A stretch of 64,000 nucleotides of DNA from Stenotrophomonas maltophilia (GTDB lineage: Bacteria; Pseudomonadota; Gammaproteobacteria; Xanthomonadales; Xanthomonadaceae), in contig DEZI01000037.1 in assembly GCA_002364755.1 (NCBI GenBank), positions 58,229 to 122,228 on the forward strand, given 5' to 3'. Shown one piece after another: positions 16,572 through 25,252 of this stretch. Numbering within the stretch: position 1 is the first letter of the stretch; every line of letters starts with the position of its first letter. A program made the position numbers and the translations under genes. The notes under the pieces are model-generated. The model did not search any database, was not told where the DNA came from, and was given only the letters and a program-made list of their open reading frames with translations.

Positions 16572-17396
16572 TCAGCGTGGCGATCGCGACAACTCGCCGT
16601 CGATCACGCTGTCGATCCAATCGGCATAGCGCGAGATGCGCACATTGTGCACCACCTGCCCATAGTACCCCGCTTCCAGCGCATGCTCCGGGACGGCCGT
16701 GATCCACGAGCCCACACCGACCAGCTGCCAGCCATCGCGATCGTGGATCATCAGCGGGCCGCCGCTGTCACCGCCGCCGATCACCCCCTCCAGCGGCAGA
16801 CCGGTGCCCGGGCCATCGAAGCGATACCAGAGATAGCGGTCGTTGCCGCCGGTGACCGCGTTCTCCGCGCGGCGCAGCTGCCCCCGGTGAGACGCACCTG
16901 GCACCAGCCCGGTCAGGCCGGTGCCGGTGGCACCTTTGCCCACGAGCGTGGCGATCCTGCCGGCTTCGTCCTGCCTGCGATAGAGGCGAACCGGCATAAC
17001 GTCGCTGACCGCCGTGGACAGCTGGATCAGGGCAACGTCATCGGAAGCGGCCAGGAAGGCGTGGATCGGGCCCGGGTTGCCGGAGGCCAGAGCCGCCTGG
17101 CCCAGTGCATCGGGCATGCGCCGGTAACCCGGATGCACGACCACGTGTTCGACGCGGTAGGCCTGGCCGTTGATCTGCACCTCGGCATCCATGCCCTCCA
17201 TCGGCGCGGCGTGTGCGGCGGTCACCACCCAGCGCGGCGCGATGAGCACGCCGTGTCCTTCGCCGGGCATGTCGGCCAGGGCCGGGAAGGCGGAGGCCGG
17301 GATGCGATAGGCGCTTTCATCCACATCGCTGCGGATGACGATGGCGCCAGCGGTGAAGGGCAGGGTGGCGAGGGCAAGCAGAAGCCAGCGTTGCAT
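16572..17396 (-). CDS. secreted trypsin-like serine protease
   Basis: 274 residues from the ATG at 17396; an alternative start 9 codons upstream is less likely because this one begins a clean signal peptide (MQRWLLLALATLPFTAGA). The chymotrypsin-fold catalytic triad is complete: His62 in TAAHA, Asp120 in DDVALIQL and Ser211 in GGGDSGGP. The enzyme is probably periplasmic or secreted. A specificity pocket cannot be assigned with confidence. No neighbouring gene suggests a dedicated substrate or inhibitor. Confidence 0.87.
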   Translation of the reverse strand: MQRWLLLALATLPFTAGAIVIRSDVDESAYRIPASAFPALADMPGEGHGVLIAPRWVVTAAHAAPMEGMDAEVQINGQAYRVEHVVVHPGYRRMPDALGQAALASGNPGPIHAFLAASDDVALIQLSTAVSDVMPVRLYRRQDEAGRIATLVGKGATGTGLTGLVPGASHRGQLRRAENAVTGGNDRYLWYRFDGPGTGLPLEGVIGGGDSGGPLMIHDRDGWQLVGVGSWITAVPEHALEAGYYGQVVHNVRISRYADWIDSVIDGELSRSPR

Positions 17397-18053
17397 GGGT
17401 CGGTGTAGTCCTGAGCGGGTCAATCCGCACCGTAGCCCGGTTTCGGTTCAGGGAACACCCGTGTGCGACGAAGGGGGCAGTATCACCGACGAACACAGAG
17501 GATCCGCGATGAAGCTGTCGCCTCAGTATGGGCACAGTAACCCGTCAAACGTGCAGGGTTGCCTTCGTTGGCGGAATCCCGGTCGAAGCGGTTGCCGCGC
17601 CCTGGGGAGGGCGGCGACGTGCTGCTCCAGGACGGAGATGGCCGTAGCGTCGAGCTTGCTCGACTGTTCTTCCGGAGTCGAGCAAGCTCGACTCTACCGG
17701 CGTTGGTGTCATATCGGTAGGAATGCCCAGCGACCACGATGCGGTCGGCATCGCGGGCCACACGGGCACCTTCAATGGCCAGCGGGTCCTCGCTGCCGGG
17801 AGCCGGTGGTGGCTTCGTCCGGGCCCGACCGTACCGGAGGTTGGGCGAGCCTGCGGCGTGCCGCAGTTGCAGGAAATCGTTCGTCCTCATGAGGGCTGTC
17901 ACACAGCCGCTGCACGGAAAGCTGCATGCTGCCACACTTCAAGTCACCCCATGGAACGGCGCGCCGCGTAGACCGGCAACTGTTCCGGCAGGCGAGGAAG
18001 TCCGGGCCATTCCGGGTAAGGGCAAGACGGTGGAGCAACAAGGTGGACCAGCC
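17397..18053. other. intergenic stretch without a supported gene; contains a REP pair
   Basis: About 650 bases between the protease and moaA. A head-to-head REP pair of the GTCGAGC subtype lies at 17644-17697 (GTAGCGTCGAGCTTGCTCGAC, then its inverted partner ending CTCTAC). A minus-strand open frame (17483-17935) runs through the REP pair and has no recognisable domain, so I do not call it. No molybdenum-cofactor riboswitch could be folded convincingly by eye upstream of moaA. Confidence 0.6.
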
Positions 18054-19034
18054 ATGAGCCAACTCACCGACGGATTCGGACGCAGCTTTCCGTACCTGCG
18101 CCTGTCGCTGACCGAGGCGTGCAACTTCCGTTGCAGTTATTGCCTGCCTGATGGCTACCAGGGCGAGCCCCGGCCGCGCTTCCTGCAGGTGGACGAGATT
18201 GCGCGCCTCGTGCGCGCGTTTGCGGCGCTGGGCATGAGCAAGATCCGCCTGACCGGCGGTGAGCCGAGCCTGCGCAAGGATCTGGAACAGATCATCGGCA
18301 CCGTGGCTGCGGTGCCGGGCATCCGCAAGGTGGCCATCACCACCAACGGCACCCTGCTGCCGCGGCGCCTGCCGGGCTGGCACAGCGCTGGCTTGACCGC
18401 GCTGAATGTGAGCATGGACAGCCTGCAGCGCGAGCGCTTCCACACCATCACCGGTCACGACCGCCTTCCCGAGATCGAACAGGGCCTGGCCCTGGCGCAG
18501 GCGCTGGGCCTGCCGTCGATCAAGCTCAACGCAGTGCTGCTGCGCGGGCTCAATGACGACGAACTGCCGCAGTGGATGGACTACCTGCGTGACCGCCCGT
18601 TCAGCGTGCGCTTCATCGAGCTGATGCGCACCGGCGACAACGAAGCCTATTTCCAGCGCCACCACCTTCGCGCTGACGTGGTGATCGAACAGTTGCTGGC
18701 CGCCGGCTGGAAGGAGCGCCCGCGGGCGGCCGATGCCGGCCCGGCGCGCGAGTTCGGCCACCCGCAGCACCGCGGCACCGTGGGCATCATCGCGCCGTAT
18801 TCGCGCGATTTCTGCAAGGGCTGCAACCGCCTGCGGGTGACCGCCAAGGGCGACCTGCGGCTGTGCCTGTTCGGCGATTTCGGCGTGCCGCTGCGGCCGT
18901 TGCTGCAGAGCGACGACGACCATGACGAGCTGCTCGCACGCATCACCACCCAGCTCGGCCTGAAAGCGGCCGGGCACGGATTGCACCAGGGCCAGACCGG
19001 GCTCACCCCGCACCTGGCCTCGATTGGAGGATGA
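18054..19034 (+). CDS. moaA: GTP 3',8-cyclase (radical SAM)
   Basis: 326 residues. It catalyses the first step of molybdenum cofactor synthesis, GTP to 3',8-cyclo-GTP. The N-terminal cluster motif CNFRCSYC (Cys23, Cys27, Cys30) binds the SAM-dependent 4Fe-4S centre. The C-terminal CKGCNRLRVTAKGDLRLC supplies the second cluster. The protein ends in Gly-Gly (SIGG), as MoaA proteins do. The ATG at 18054 gives the normal family length. It is the first gene of a tight moa/mob cluster, and its stop overlaps the moaCB start (ATGA at 19031-19034). Confidence 0.95.
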   Translation: MSQLTDGFGRSFPYLRLSLTEACNFRCSYCLPDGYQGEPRPRFLQVDEIARLVRAFAALGMSKIRLTGGEPSLRKDLEQIIGTVAAVPGIRKVAITTNGTLLPRRLPGWHSAGLTALNVSMDSLQRERFHTITGHDRLPEIEQGLALAQALGLPSIKLNAVLLRGLNDDELPQWMDYLRDRPFSVRFIELMRTGDNEAYFQRHHLRADVVIEQLLAAGWKERPRAADAGPAREFGHPQHRGTVGIIAPYSRDFCKGCNRLRVTAKGDLRLCLFGDFGVPLRPLLQSDDDHDELLARITTQLGLKAAGHGLHQGQTGLTPHLASIGG

Positions 19035-20050
19035 GCACCACCATGACTGGGGAATTGAACGCGGCCTTCCACATGGCCGATGTCCGCGACAAGCGCATCA
19101 CCCGTCGCCGCGCGGTGGCTGTGGGAGAACTGCATGCGGGGCCGGTGGCCTACCCGCTGATCGTCGAGCGCCGCCTGCCCAAGGGCGATGCGCTGGTGAT
19201 GGCCGAGATTGCCGGCCTGCAGGGGGCGAAGATGGCGTCGATGCTGATGCCGCTGTGCCACCCGCTGCCGCTGGAGCTGGTGCAGGTGTTCTGCGCACCG
19301 GTGCCGGAACGGCTGTCGATCCGCGTCTGGTGCGAGTGCGCCAGCGAGGCACGCACCGGCGTGGAAATGGAGGCGCTGGCCGGTGTCAATGCGGCCCTGC
19401 TGACCCTGTACGACCTGAGCAAGCCGGTGGAGCCGGCGCTGCGCATCGAAGGCATCCGCCTGCTGTTCAAGGAGGGCGGCAAGCGCGGCGTGTGGTTGCA
19501 CCCCGATGGCATGGACGACGCCGAGCAGGCGCGTTTCAAGCCGCGTGCACCTAGGGGCCTGGAAGGCGCCCGTTGCGCGGTACTGACCCTGAGCGACCGC
19601 GCCAGTGATGGCACCTATGCCGATGCATCCGGCCCGAAGCTGGTGTCTGGCCTGCAGGCGCTGGGCGGTGAGGTGGTGTCGGCGGAGGTACTGGCCGATG
19701 GCATCGAACCGCTGGCTGGCCGCCTGCGCGCGCTGTCCGAGCGTGGCGTGCGCCTGTGCCTGTGTACCGGCGGAACCGGCCTGGGGCCGCGTGACCTGAC
19801 CCCCGAGGCGCTGCGCTCGCTGGATACACGCCCGGTGCATGGCCTGGCGCAGATGGTGCGCGCGCTGAGTGCACAGCACACGCCGATGGCCTGGCTGAGC
19901 CGGGCCGAAGTGGTGCAGCTGGGCGGCATGCTGGTGTTTGCCCTGCCAGGCAGCCCGCGCGCTGCCGCGCAGTGCCTGGACATCCTGGCGCCGGTACTTG
20001 GCCACGCGCTGGCAATGGTGGACGGCGGCGGCCACGGGAGCGCGGCATGA
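19031..20050 (+). CDS. moaCB: MoaC-MoaB/MogA fusion (bifunctional molybdenum cofactor protein)
   Basis: 339 residues with two domains. Residues of about 1-160 are MoaC, cyclic pyranopterin monophosphate synthase: MLMPLCHPLPLELV, SEARTGVEMEALAGVNAALLTLYDLSK, FKEGGKRGVW. Residues of about 175-330 are a MoaB/MogA-type molybdopterin-binding domain: VLTLSDRASDGTYADASGP, CTGGTGLGPRDLTPEAL, FALPGSPRAA. In E. coli these are separate proteins. The fusion joins the step that completes cPMP with molybdopterin adenylylation. Both active-site signatures look intact. The gene overlaps moaA before it and moeA after it by 4 bases each. Confidence 0.93.
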   Translation: MSTTMTGELNAAFHMADVRDKRITRRRAVAVGELHAGPVAYPLIVERRLPKGDALVMAEIAGLQGAKMASMLMPLCHPLPLELVQVFCAPVPERLSIRVWCECASEARTGVEMEALAGVNAALLTLYDLSKPVEPALRIEGIRLLFKEGGKRGVWLHPDGMDDAEQARFKPRAPRGLEGARCAVLTLSDRASDGTYADASGPKLVSGLQALGGEVVSAEVLADGIEPLAGRLRALSERGVRLCLCTGGTGLGPRDLTPEALRSLDTRPVHGLAQMVRALSAQHTPMAWLSRAEVVQLGGMLVFALPGSPRAAAQCLDILAPVLGHALAMVDGGGHGSAA

Positions 20051-21300
20051 TCCCGTACAGCGAAGCATTGCAGCACCTGCTGGACGCGGCCTCGGCGCTC
20101 CCGGCCGAGCGCCTGCGCCTGCACGATGCGGGAGGGCGTACCCTGGCCAGCGACATCATCAGCCCACAGTCGCTGCCGCCGTTCGACAACTCGGCGATGG
20201 ATGGTTTTGCGCTGCGTTCCGAGGGCAAGGCTTTCGACGCCGGCACCGAGTTCGCGGTGCGCGGCTGGCAGGCCGCCGGCGACGACGGCGCCGTGGGCGG
20301 CGAGGGCGCCTGGGAAATCATGACCGGGGCACGCATGCCGGCCGGCCTGGATACGGTGGTGCCGGTGGAGCAGGTGGAGATCCTGCAGCGCCATGAGGGC
20401 CGCCCGATCCGCATCGCCCTGCGCGCCGAGGTCAAGCCCGGCCAGCACGTGCGCCTGCGCGGCCAAGACGTAAACGATGGCGAGAGCGTGCTGCGTGGCG
20501 GCGACGTGCTGGATATCAACGCCCGCACCCTGCTGCACGCCATCGGTGTAGGGGATGTGGCCGTGATCGCGCGCCCGAAGGCCGCGGTGATCGCCACCGG
20601 CAAGGAACTGGTGATCGACGCGGCGCAGGCGCTGGAATCGGGCCAGATCCGTGACAGCAACCGCCCCTACCTGGTGGGGCGACTGCACGCGGCCGGCGCC
20701 GAGGTGGTCTGGCAGGGCACGGTGGGCGACGACGTTGCTGCCTTCAATGCCGTGCTGGACCAGGCGCTGGACGCCGGTGCGCAGCTGCTGATCAGCACCG
20801 GTGCGGTGTCGGCCGGGCGCTACGATTTCGTGCCCGACGCGCTGCGTGACCGCGGCGCGCGCATCATCTTCCACAAGGTGGCGATCCGCCCGGGCAAGCC
20901 GCTGCTGTTTGCGGTGCTGCCGGGCGGCGCGCTGTATTTCGGCCTGCCGGGCAACCCGGTGTCGGCGGCGGTGGGCCAGCGCTTCTTCGTTGAGCCTGTG
21001 CTGCGCCGGCTGCTGGGGCTGGCCCCGGAAGCGCCACTGCAGCTGCCGTTGCAGGCAGACGTGCGCAAGCCCGATGGCCTGCGCTTCCACGCCCGTGCGC
21101 GGGTGGAAGTGGACGCGCAGGGACGCCTGAGCGCCCGCGTGCTGTCCGGCCAGGAGTCGTTCCGTTTGATGTCCATGCTGCGGGCCAACGCCTGGGTGGT
21201 GCTGGAGGCCGAGGGCAACCTGGCCGCAGCCGGTACGTATGTGCGGGTGCATGGCTGGGGTCATCACGAACCGGTGCAGCTGGTAAGTGAGGAATCTTGA
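20047..21300 (+). CDS. moeA: molybdopterin molybdenumtransferase
   Basis: 417 residues, normal MoeA length. It inserts molybdate into adenylylated molybdopterin. Motifs: PPFDNSAMDGFAL near 43-55, TGARMPAGLDTVVPVE, the MoCF-domain motif STGAVSAGRYDFV, KVAIRPGKPLLFA and FGLPGNPVSAAV. The ATG at 20047 overlaps the moaCB stop (ATGA). The stop overlaps the moaD ATG at 21300. Confidence 0.94.
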   Translation: MIPYSEALQHLLDAASALPAERLRLHDAGGRTLASDIISPQSLPPFDNSAMDGFALRSEGKAFDAGTEFAVRGWQAAGDDGAVGGEGAWEIMTGARMPAGLDTVVPVEQVEILQRHEGRPIRIALRAEVKPGQHVRLRGQDVNDGESVLRGGDVLDINARTLLHAIGVGDVAVIARPKAAVIATGKELVIDAAQALESGQIRDSNRPYLVGRLHAAGAEVVWQGTVGDDVAAFNAVLDQALDAGAQLLISTGAVSAGRYDFVPDALRDRGARIIFHKVAIRPGKPLLFAVLPGGALYFGLPGNPVSAAVGQRFFVEPVLRRLLGLAPEAPLQLPLQADVRKPDGLRFHARARVEVDAQGRLSARVLSGQESFRLMSMLRANAWVVLEAEGNLAAAGTYVRVHGWGHHEPVQLVSEES

Positions 21301-21560
21301 TGAAACAGGTGAACCTGCAGTTGTTTGGTGCGTTTTCCGACCTGGATGCGAGCCGCGAGATCACGGTGGACGTCGCCGGGGCCACGATTGCCGACCTGCG
21401 CCAGGCGCTGCGCGAGCTGCTGCCGGTGCGCTGGCCGGGCTTCCGTGCCGGCCTGCTGGACTATTCGGCGTTCGCCGACCAGCAACAGGTGCTGCGCGAC
21501 CACGATGCGCTGCCGGCCGATGGCCGGGTGGCGATCCTGCCGCCGGTCAGTGGGGGTTGA
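21300..21560 (+). CDS. moaD: molybdopterin synthase small subunit
   Basis: 86-residue ubiquitin-fold sulfur carrier ending in the diagnostic Gly-Gly (PPVSGG), whose C-terminus is adenylated and thiocarboxylated. The ATG at 21300 overlaps the moeA stop; a TTG one codon upstream is in frame but unnecessary. It works with the product of the next gene, which starts one base after the stop. Confidence 0.93.
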   Translation: MKQVNLQLFGAFSDLDASREITVDVAGATIADLRQALRELLPVRWPGFRAGLLDYSAFADQQQVLRDHDALPADGRVAILPPVSGG

Positions 21561-21561
21561 G

Positions 21562-22047
21562 ATGAGCCATCGCACGATCGCGAAGGTGGTGGATCGCGCA
21601 CAGGCGACGATCGACCCGTCCGAGGGCATCGCCGCGGTGTCCGACCCCGGCTTCGGGGGTATCGACGTATTCATAGGCAAGGTGCGTGACCTCAACCTGG
21701 GTCGCCCGGTGCTGGGCATCAGCTATGACCTGTTCGAGCCGCTGGTGCTGAACGAGGTGCAGCGGCTGGCCGCCGAGGTCCAGGCCGCCTATGGGCCGCA
21801 GCTGAAGCTGTATGTGGCCCACGCCAAGGGCCGCCTGGCGGTGGGTGAGGTGGCGGTGGTGGTGGCCGCAGGCAGCCCGCACCGCGATGAAGCCTTCCGT
21901 GCCTGCCGGCAGCTGATCGAAGCGGTCAAGCACCAGTGCCCGATCTGGAAGCAGGAGCATTACCAGGATGGCGACAGCGAATGGACCGAAGGCTGCAGCC
22001 TCTGCCATGCCGACGATACGCCGGTGCACGACCATGCCCACAAGTAG
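21562..22047 (+). CDS. moaE: molybdopterin synthase catalytic subunit
   Basis: 161 residues. It transfers sulfur from MoaD thiocarboxylate to cPMP to make molybdopterin. Typical motifs: GGIDVFIGKVRDLN, ISYDLFEPLVLNEVQ, YVAHAKGRLAVGEVAVVV and the active-site region PIWKQEHYQDGDSEW. The C-terminus is His/Cys-rich (CSLCHADDTPVHDHAH), an extension not seen in E. coli MoaE. The TAG stop is the GTAG head of a REP element (22044-22067). Confidence 0.93.
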   Translation: MSHRTIAKVVDRAQATIDPSEGIAAVSDPGFGGIDVFIGKVRDLNLGRPVLGISYDLFEPLVLNEVQRLAAEVQAAYGPQLKLYVAHAKGRLAVGEVAVVVAAGSPHRDEAFRACRQLIEAVKHQCPIWKQEHYQDGDSEWTEGCSLCHADDTPVHDHAHK

Positions 22048-22067
22048 ATCCACGGCATGCGTGGATG
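22044..22067 (+). repeat. REP element supplying the moaE stop codon
   Basis: GTAG head followed by palindrome ATCCACGGCATGCGTGGAT. Bases 22045-22047 of the head are the in-frame TAG stop of moaE. The mobA start lies 17 bases after the element. Confidence 0.8.
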
Positions 22068-22083
22068 AGGGCCTGGCACTGTC

Positions 22084-22632
22084 ATGAGCGCGCCGATGGC
22101 CGGTATCGTGCTGGCGGGCGGGCTGTCCAGCCGCATGGGCCGCGACAAGGCGATGCTGCCATGGCAGGGCCGGACCCTGCTGGAACACATGCGCGGCCTG
22201 CTGACGCTGGCAGGTGCGGAGCAGGTGTGGGTGAGCGGTCGCTATCCCGCCTTCGACGGCATTCCCGACCGGGTGGCGCGCTGCGGCCCGCTGGGCGGCC
22301 TGTACAGCGTGGCCCTGCAGATGCCCGATGGCCCAGCCTGGGTGGTGCCGGTGGATACGCCCCGGCTGACCCCCCGACTGCTTCAGCAATTGCGTGATGC
22401 GCAATCTGGCCGCTGCACGATCCATGACGGTCATCCGCTTCCGATGCTGTTTAATGTGGACGATGAAAGCCGTACAGTCCTTGAAAGCATGATCCATGAT
22501 CCCGTTGGCCCGCGTTCGCTGCAGGCCCTGCAACGCCGTCTCGGCGCACATGCGGTGCGCCTGTCCCCCGCCGACGAAAGCGCCTTGGTCAACTGCAATA
22601 CCCCCACCCAGTGGGAGGATGTCGCCTCATGA
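22084..22632 (+). CDS. mobA: molybdenum cofactor guanylyltransferase
   Basis: 182 residues. It joins GMP to Mo-molybdopterin to make the guanine dinucleotide cofactor used by DMSO-reductase-type enzymes. The N-terminal nucleotide-binding motif is LAGGLSSRMGRDKAML (about 10-25), followed by GPLGGLYSVAL and VVPVDTPRLTP. The ATG at 22084 directly follows a REP. The stop overlaps the next gene (ATGA at 22629-22632). Confidence 0.92.
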   Translation: MSAPMAGIVLAGGLSSRMGRDKAMLPWQGRTLLEHMRGLLTLAGAEQVWVSGRYPAFDGIPDRVARCGPLGGLYSVALQMPDGPAWVVPVDTPRLTPRLLQQLRDAQSGRCTIHDGHPLPMLFNVDDESRTVLESMIHDPVGPRSLQALQRRLGAHAVRLSPADESALVNCNTPTQWEDVAS

Positions 22633-22997
22633 AGGTGCAGTTGCAGGAACAGACGATGCGCCTGCGCCTGGACGAGGCTGAACTGGCACAGCTGCTGGCC
22701 GGCGAGTCGGTCGAAAACCTGACCCGGTTCGGCGGCAACGGCGGCTGGGGTACGGCGGTGTCACTGCACGGCGGCGACCAGGCGGTGCTGCTCGACGGTG
22801 GCACCTACTGCCGGCTGGTGCTGCCGCGTCAGGCGGTGGACGGTCTGGCCGGGCGCCTGCCGTGCCGCGATGGGCTGGGCTTTGCACTGTACCTGGATGA
22901 CGGCACCACGCTCCAGCTGCAGTTCGATGTGGACGTGCGTGACAGCGTGCGCCAGCGCGGCGTGAGCCGCCGCAGCAGCACCGAGTCACCGGTTTGA
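22629..22997 (+). CDS. small conserved protein coupled to mobA
   Basis: 122 residues, no signal peptide or membrane helix. The N-terminal half reads LRLDEAELAQLLAGESVENLTRF; the C-terminal half is Arg/Ser-rich and probably disordered. I think it belongs to the DUF7009 group found beside molybdenum genes, but this is from memory. Its start overlaps the mobA stop by 4 bases, so it is co-translated with cofactor synthesis. Function unknown; a role in molybdate handling or cofactor delivery is inference from position. Confidence 0.7.
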   Translation: MKVQLQEQTMRLRLDEAELAQLLAGESVENLTRFGGNGGWGTAVSLHGGDQAVLLDGGTYCRLVLPRQAVDGLAGRLPCRDGLGFALYLDDGTTLQLQFDVDVRDSVRQRGVSRRSSTESPV

Positions 22998-23163
22998 TAT
23001 TTGTAATGGGGGTGTGGAAACCGGGTGGCGTATGGTGCCGGCATGACCTGCGCGTTTTCGGATTCCTGCATCTCGAAGCATGCTGCTACTGCCACCTGAG
23101 CGCCTGGCCGCGCTCGCAATGCCCGATGAATACTAAACAGACTGATAGCCCCGGGAGCCCTTG

Positions 23164-23907
23164 ATGAAGCGTGCAGGACTGTTGTTGCTGGGGGTGCTGG
23201 CGGCGATGCCGGCCTGGGCGGCCGACCTGACGGTGTCGGCGGCGTCGAGCCTGACCGAGAGTTTCCGCGAACTGGGTGCGGCCTATGAAAAGGCCCATCC
23301 GGGCACCCGGGTCGATTTCAACTTTGCGGCCTCCGGCGTGCTGCTGCAGCAGATCGGCCGCGGTGCGCCGGTGGATGTGTTCGCCTCGGCCGACGAGACC
23401 ACGATGGACCAGGCCGAGCAGCAGAAGCTGCTGGCGCCCGGAACCCGCGTAGTGTTCGCGGTGAACGCGCTGTGGGTGGTGGTGCCGCCGCAGGCCAAGG
23501 CTGCACCGCGTGCGCTGAAGGATCTGGCCGGTGCCGGCGTGCAGCGCATCGCGCTGGGCAACCCGCACAGCGTGCCGGTGGGCCGCTATGCCAAGGGCGC
23601 GCTGGAGAAAGCCGGGCTGTGGCCGGCGGTGCAGGGCAAGGCCATCAACACCCAGAACGTGCGGCAGTCGCTGGATTACGTGGCACGCGGTGAAGTGGAT
23701 GCCGGCTTCGTCTATGCCACCGACGCGCAAGCGATGCCGAACCGCGTGCGCCGCGCCTTCGAGGTGCCGGTGAGCGGGCGCATCGCCTATCCGCTGGCGG
23801 TGATCCAGGCCAGCAGCCAGGCGGTAGAGGCGAAGCGCTTCACCTCCTTCGTCCGCTCGCCGCAGGGCCAGGCGATCCTGGTCAGGCACGGGTTCGGCAA
23901 GCCCTGA
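23164..23907 (+). CDS. modA: molybdate-binding periplasmic protein
   Basis: 247 residues with a signal peptide (MKRAGLLLLGVLAAMPAWA). The mature protein begins with the ModA hallmark TVSAASSLTESFRELG. NFAASGVLLQQI and ALGNPHSVPVGRYA supply ligand-binding loops, and a tyrosine in DAGFVYATDAQ completes the oxyanion site pattern. It delivers molybdate to ModBC. The ATG at 23164 is preferred to the TTG one codon earlier. The 166-base gap before it probably holds the transport promoter; I could not identify a ModE box. Confidence 0.93.
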   Translation: MKRAGLLLLGVLAAMPAWAADLTVSAASSLTESFRELGAAYEKAHPGTRVDFNFAASGVLLQQIGRGAPVDVFASADETTMDQAEQQKLLAPGTRVVFAVNALWVVVPPQAKAAPRALKDLAGAGVQRIALGNPHSVPVGRYAKGALEKAGLWPAVQGKAINTQNVRQSLDYVARGEVDAGFVYATDAQAMPNRVRRAFEVPVSGRIAYPLAVIQASSQAVEAKRFTSFVRSPQGQAILVRHGFGKP

Positions 23908-23910
23908 GGC

Positions 23911-24594
23911 ATGGATCTTGACTGGAGCGCGTTGGGCTTGTCGCTGAAGGTGGCTGGGTGGGCCTCGGCGATCAACCTGGTGCTGGGCGTTGCTTTGGGT
24001 GCGCTGCTGGCACGCCGGCGCTTTCCCGGACGTGAGCTGCTGGATTCGCTGCTGACCCTGCCGATGGTGCTGCCGCCCACGGTGCTGGGCTACTACCTGC
24101 TGGTGCTGATCGGCCGCAATGGCCCGATCGGCGTGTGGCTGCAGTCGTGGTTTGGCATCAACCTGGTGTTTACCTGGCAGGCGGCGGTGATTGCCGCCGC
24201 GGTGGCCTCGCTGCCGCTGGTGTTCAAGCCGGCGCGGGCGGCATTCGAAGGCGTCGATGGCCAGCTGGAGAATGCGGCGCGCACGCTGGGCGTGTCCGAG
24301 GCGGCGGTGTTCTTCCGCATCACCCTGCCGCTGGCCTGGCGCGGCATTCTCGCCGGCCTGCTGCTGGCCTTCGCGCGTGCGATGGGCGAGTTCGGAGCCA
24401 CCCTGATGGTGGCCGGCAGCATCCCGGGCCGCACCCAGACGCTTTCCATCGCCATCTACGAGGCCGTGCAGGCCGGGCAGGACGGCAAGGCCAATGCGCT
24501 GGTGATCCTCACCTCGCTGGTGTGCATGGTCATCCTGCTGCTGGCCGCGCGGCTGGTGGGCGGACGCCGCCAGGAGCTGCGCGATGTGGCTTGA
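23911..24594 (+). CDS. modB: molybdate ABC transporter permease
   Basis: 227 residues with about five to six membrane helices. The ABC-permease EAA loop is readable as ENAARTLGVSEAAVFFRITLPLA near 125-147, and the ModB-typical ARAMGEFGATLMVAGSIPGRTQT follows. It starts 3 bases after modA and overlaps modC by 11 bases. Confidence 0.93.
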   Translation: MDLDWSALGLSLKVAGWASAINLVLGVALGALLARRRFPGRELLDSLLTLPMVLPPTVLGYYLLVLIGRNGPIGVWLQSWFGINLVFTWQAAVIAAAVASLPLVFKPARAAFEGVDGQLENAARTLGVSEAAVFFRITLPLAWRGILAGLLLAFARAMGEFGATLMVAGSIPGRTQTLSIAIYEAVQAGQDGKANALVILTSLVCMVILLLAARLVGGRRQELRDVA

Positions 24595-25252
24595 CCTGCA
24601 GGCGAACCGGCCGATGCAGGCGGCGACGCCGCAGTTCGTGCTGGATGTGGTGCTGCAGTGCACGCAGCGCCAGGTGGTGCTGTTCGGCCCCTCGGGCGCA
24701 GGCAAGAGCCTGACCCTGAAAGCGGTGGCCGGCCTGCTGCGGCCCGAGTGCGGCCTTGTGCGGCTGCAGGGCCAGACGCTGTTCGACAGCAGCACCGGGG
24801 TGAGCCTGCCGCCGCAACGGCGCCGGCTGGGCTATGTCTTCCAGGACTACGCGCTGTTCCCGCACCTGAGCGTGCGCCAGAACGTGGCCTTCGGCCTGGA
24901 GCGTGGCTGGTTCAATCCGCGCCGTGGTGCGCGCATCGACGCGGTGGAGCGCTGGCTGCACGCGTTCCGTATCGATCACGTGGCCGACCTGCTGCCGTCG
25001 CAGGTGTCGGGTGGCCAGCGCCAGCGTACCGCGCTGGCGCGCGCCCTGGTGACCCAGCCGCAGGCGCTGCTGCTGGATGAGCCGTTTGCCGCGCTGGACC
25101 ATGACCTGCGCCAGCACCTGCGGCAGGAACTGCGGGCTGTGCTGGATGGAACCGGCATTCCGCTGCTGCTGATCAGTCACGACCCGCACGATCTGGATAT
25201 GTTCGGCCAGCAGGTCGCCCGGATGGTGGGCGGCCGCATTGTCAGCGATTGA
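24584..25252 (+). CDS. modC: molybdate ABC transporter ATPase, short form
   Basis: 222 residues. Walker A GPSGAGKS (about 35-42), Q-loop YVFQDYALFPHLSV, signature VSGGQRQR, Walker B ALLLDEP and H-loop SHDPHD are all intact. E. coli ModC is about 350 residues because of a C-terminal molybdate-binding TOBE/mop domain; here the protein ends directly after the ATPase core. Transport should be possible, but feedback inhibition through a mop domain is not. The start overlaps the end of modB by 11 bases. Confidence 0.92.
   Translation: MWLDLQANRPMQAATPQFVLDVVLQCTQRQVVLFGPSGAGKSLTLKAVAGLLRPECGLVRLQGQTLFDSSTGVSLPPQRRRLGYVFQDYALFPHLSVRQNVAFGLERGWFNPRRGARIDAVERWLHAFRIDHVADLLPSQVSGGQRQRTALARALVTQPQALLLDEPFAALDHDLRQHLRQELRAVLDGTGIPLLLISHDPHDLDMFGQQVARMVGGRIVSD

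Noticed and set aside
17483..17935. Minus-strand open frame of 150 codons before moaA
   Set aside because: Passes through a REP pair, low-complexity sequence, no domain recognised. A spurious frame is more likely.
17992..18006. GAGGAAGTCCGGGC, similar to the P4 region of RNase P RNA
   Set aside because: Only about 14 bases match. The rest of the RNase P RNA structure is absent.
17880..18053. Possible molybdenum-cofactor riboswitch upstream of moaA
   Set aside because: I could not pair the conserved helices by eye. A covariance-model search would be decisive.
23043..23099. 18-codon frame upstream of modA
   Set aside because: No ribosome-binding site and no conservation that can be judged from one sequence.
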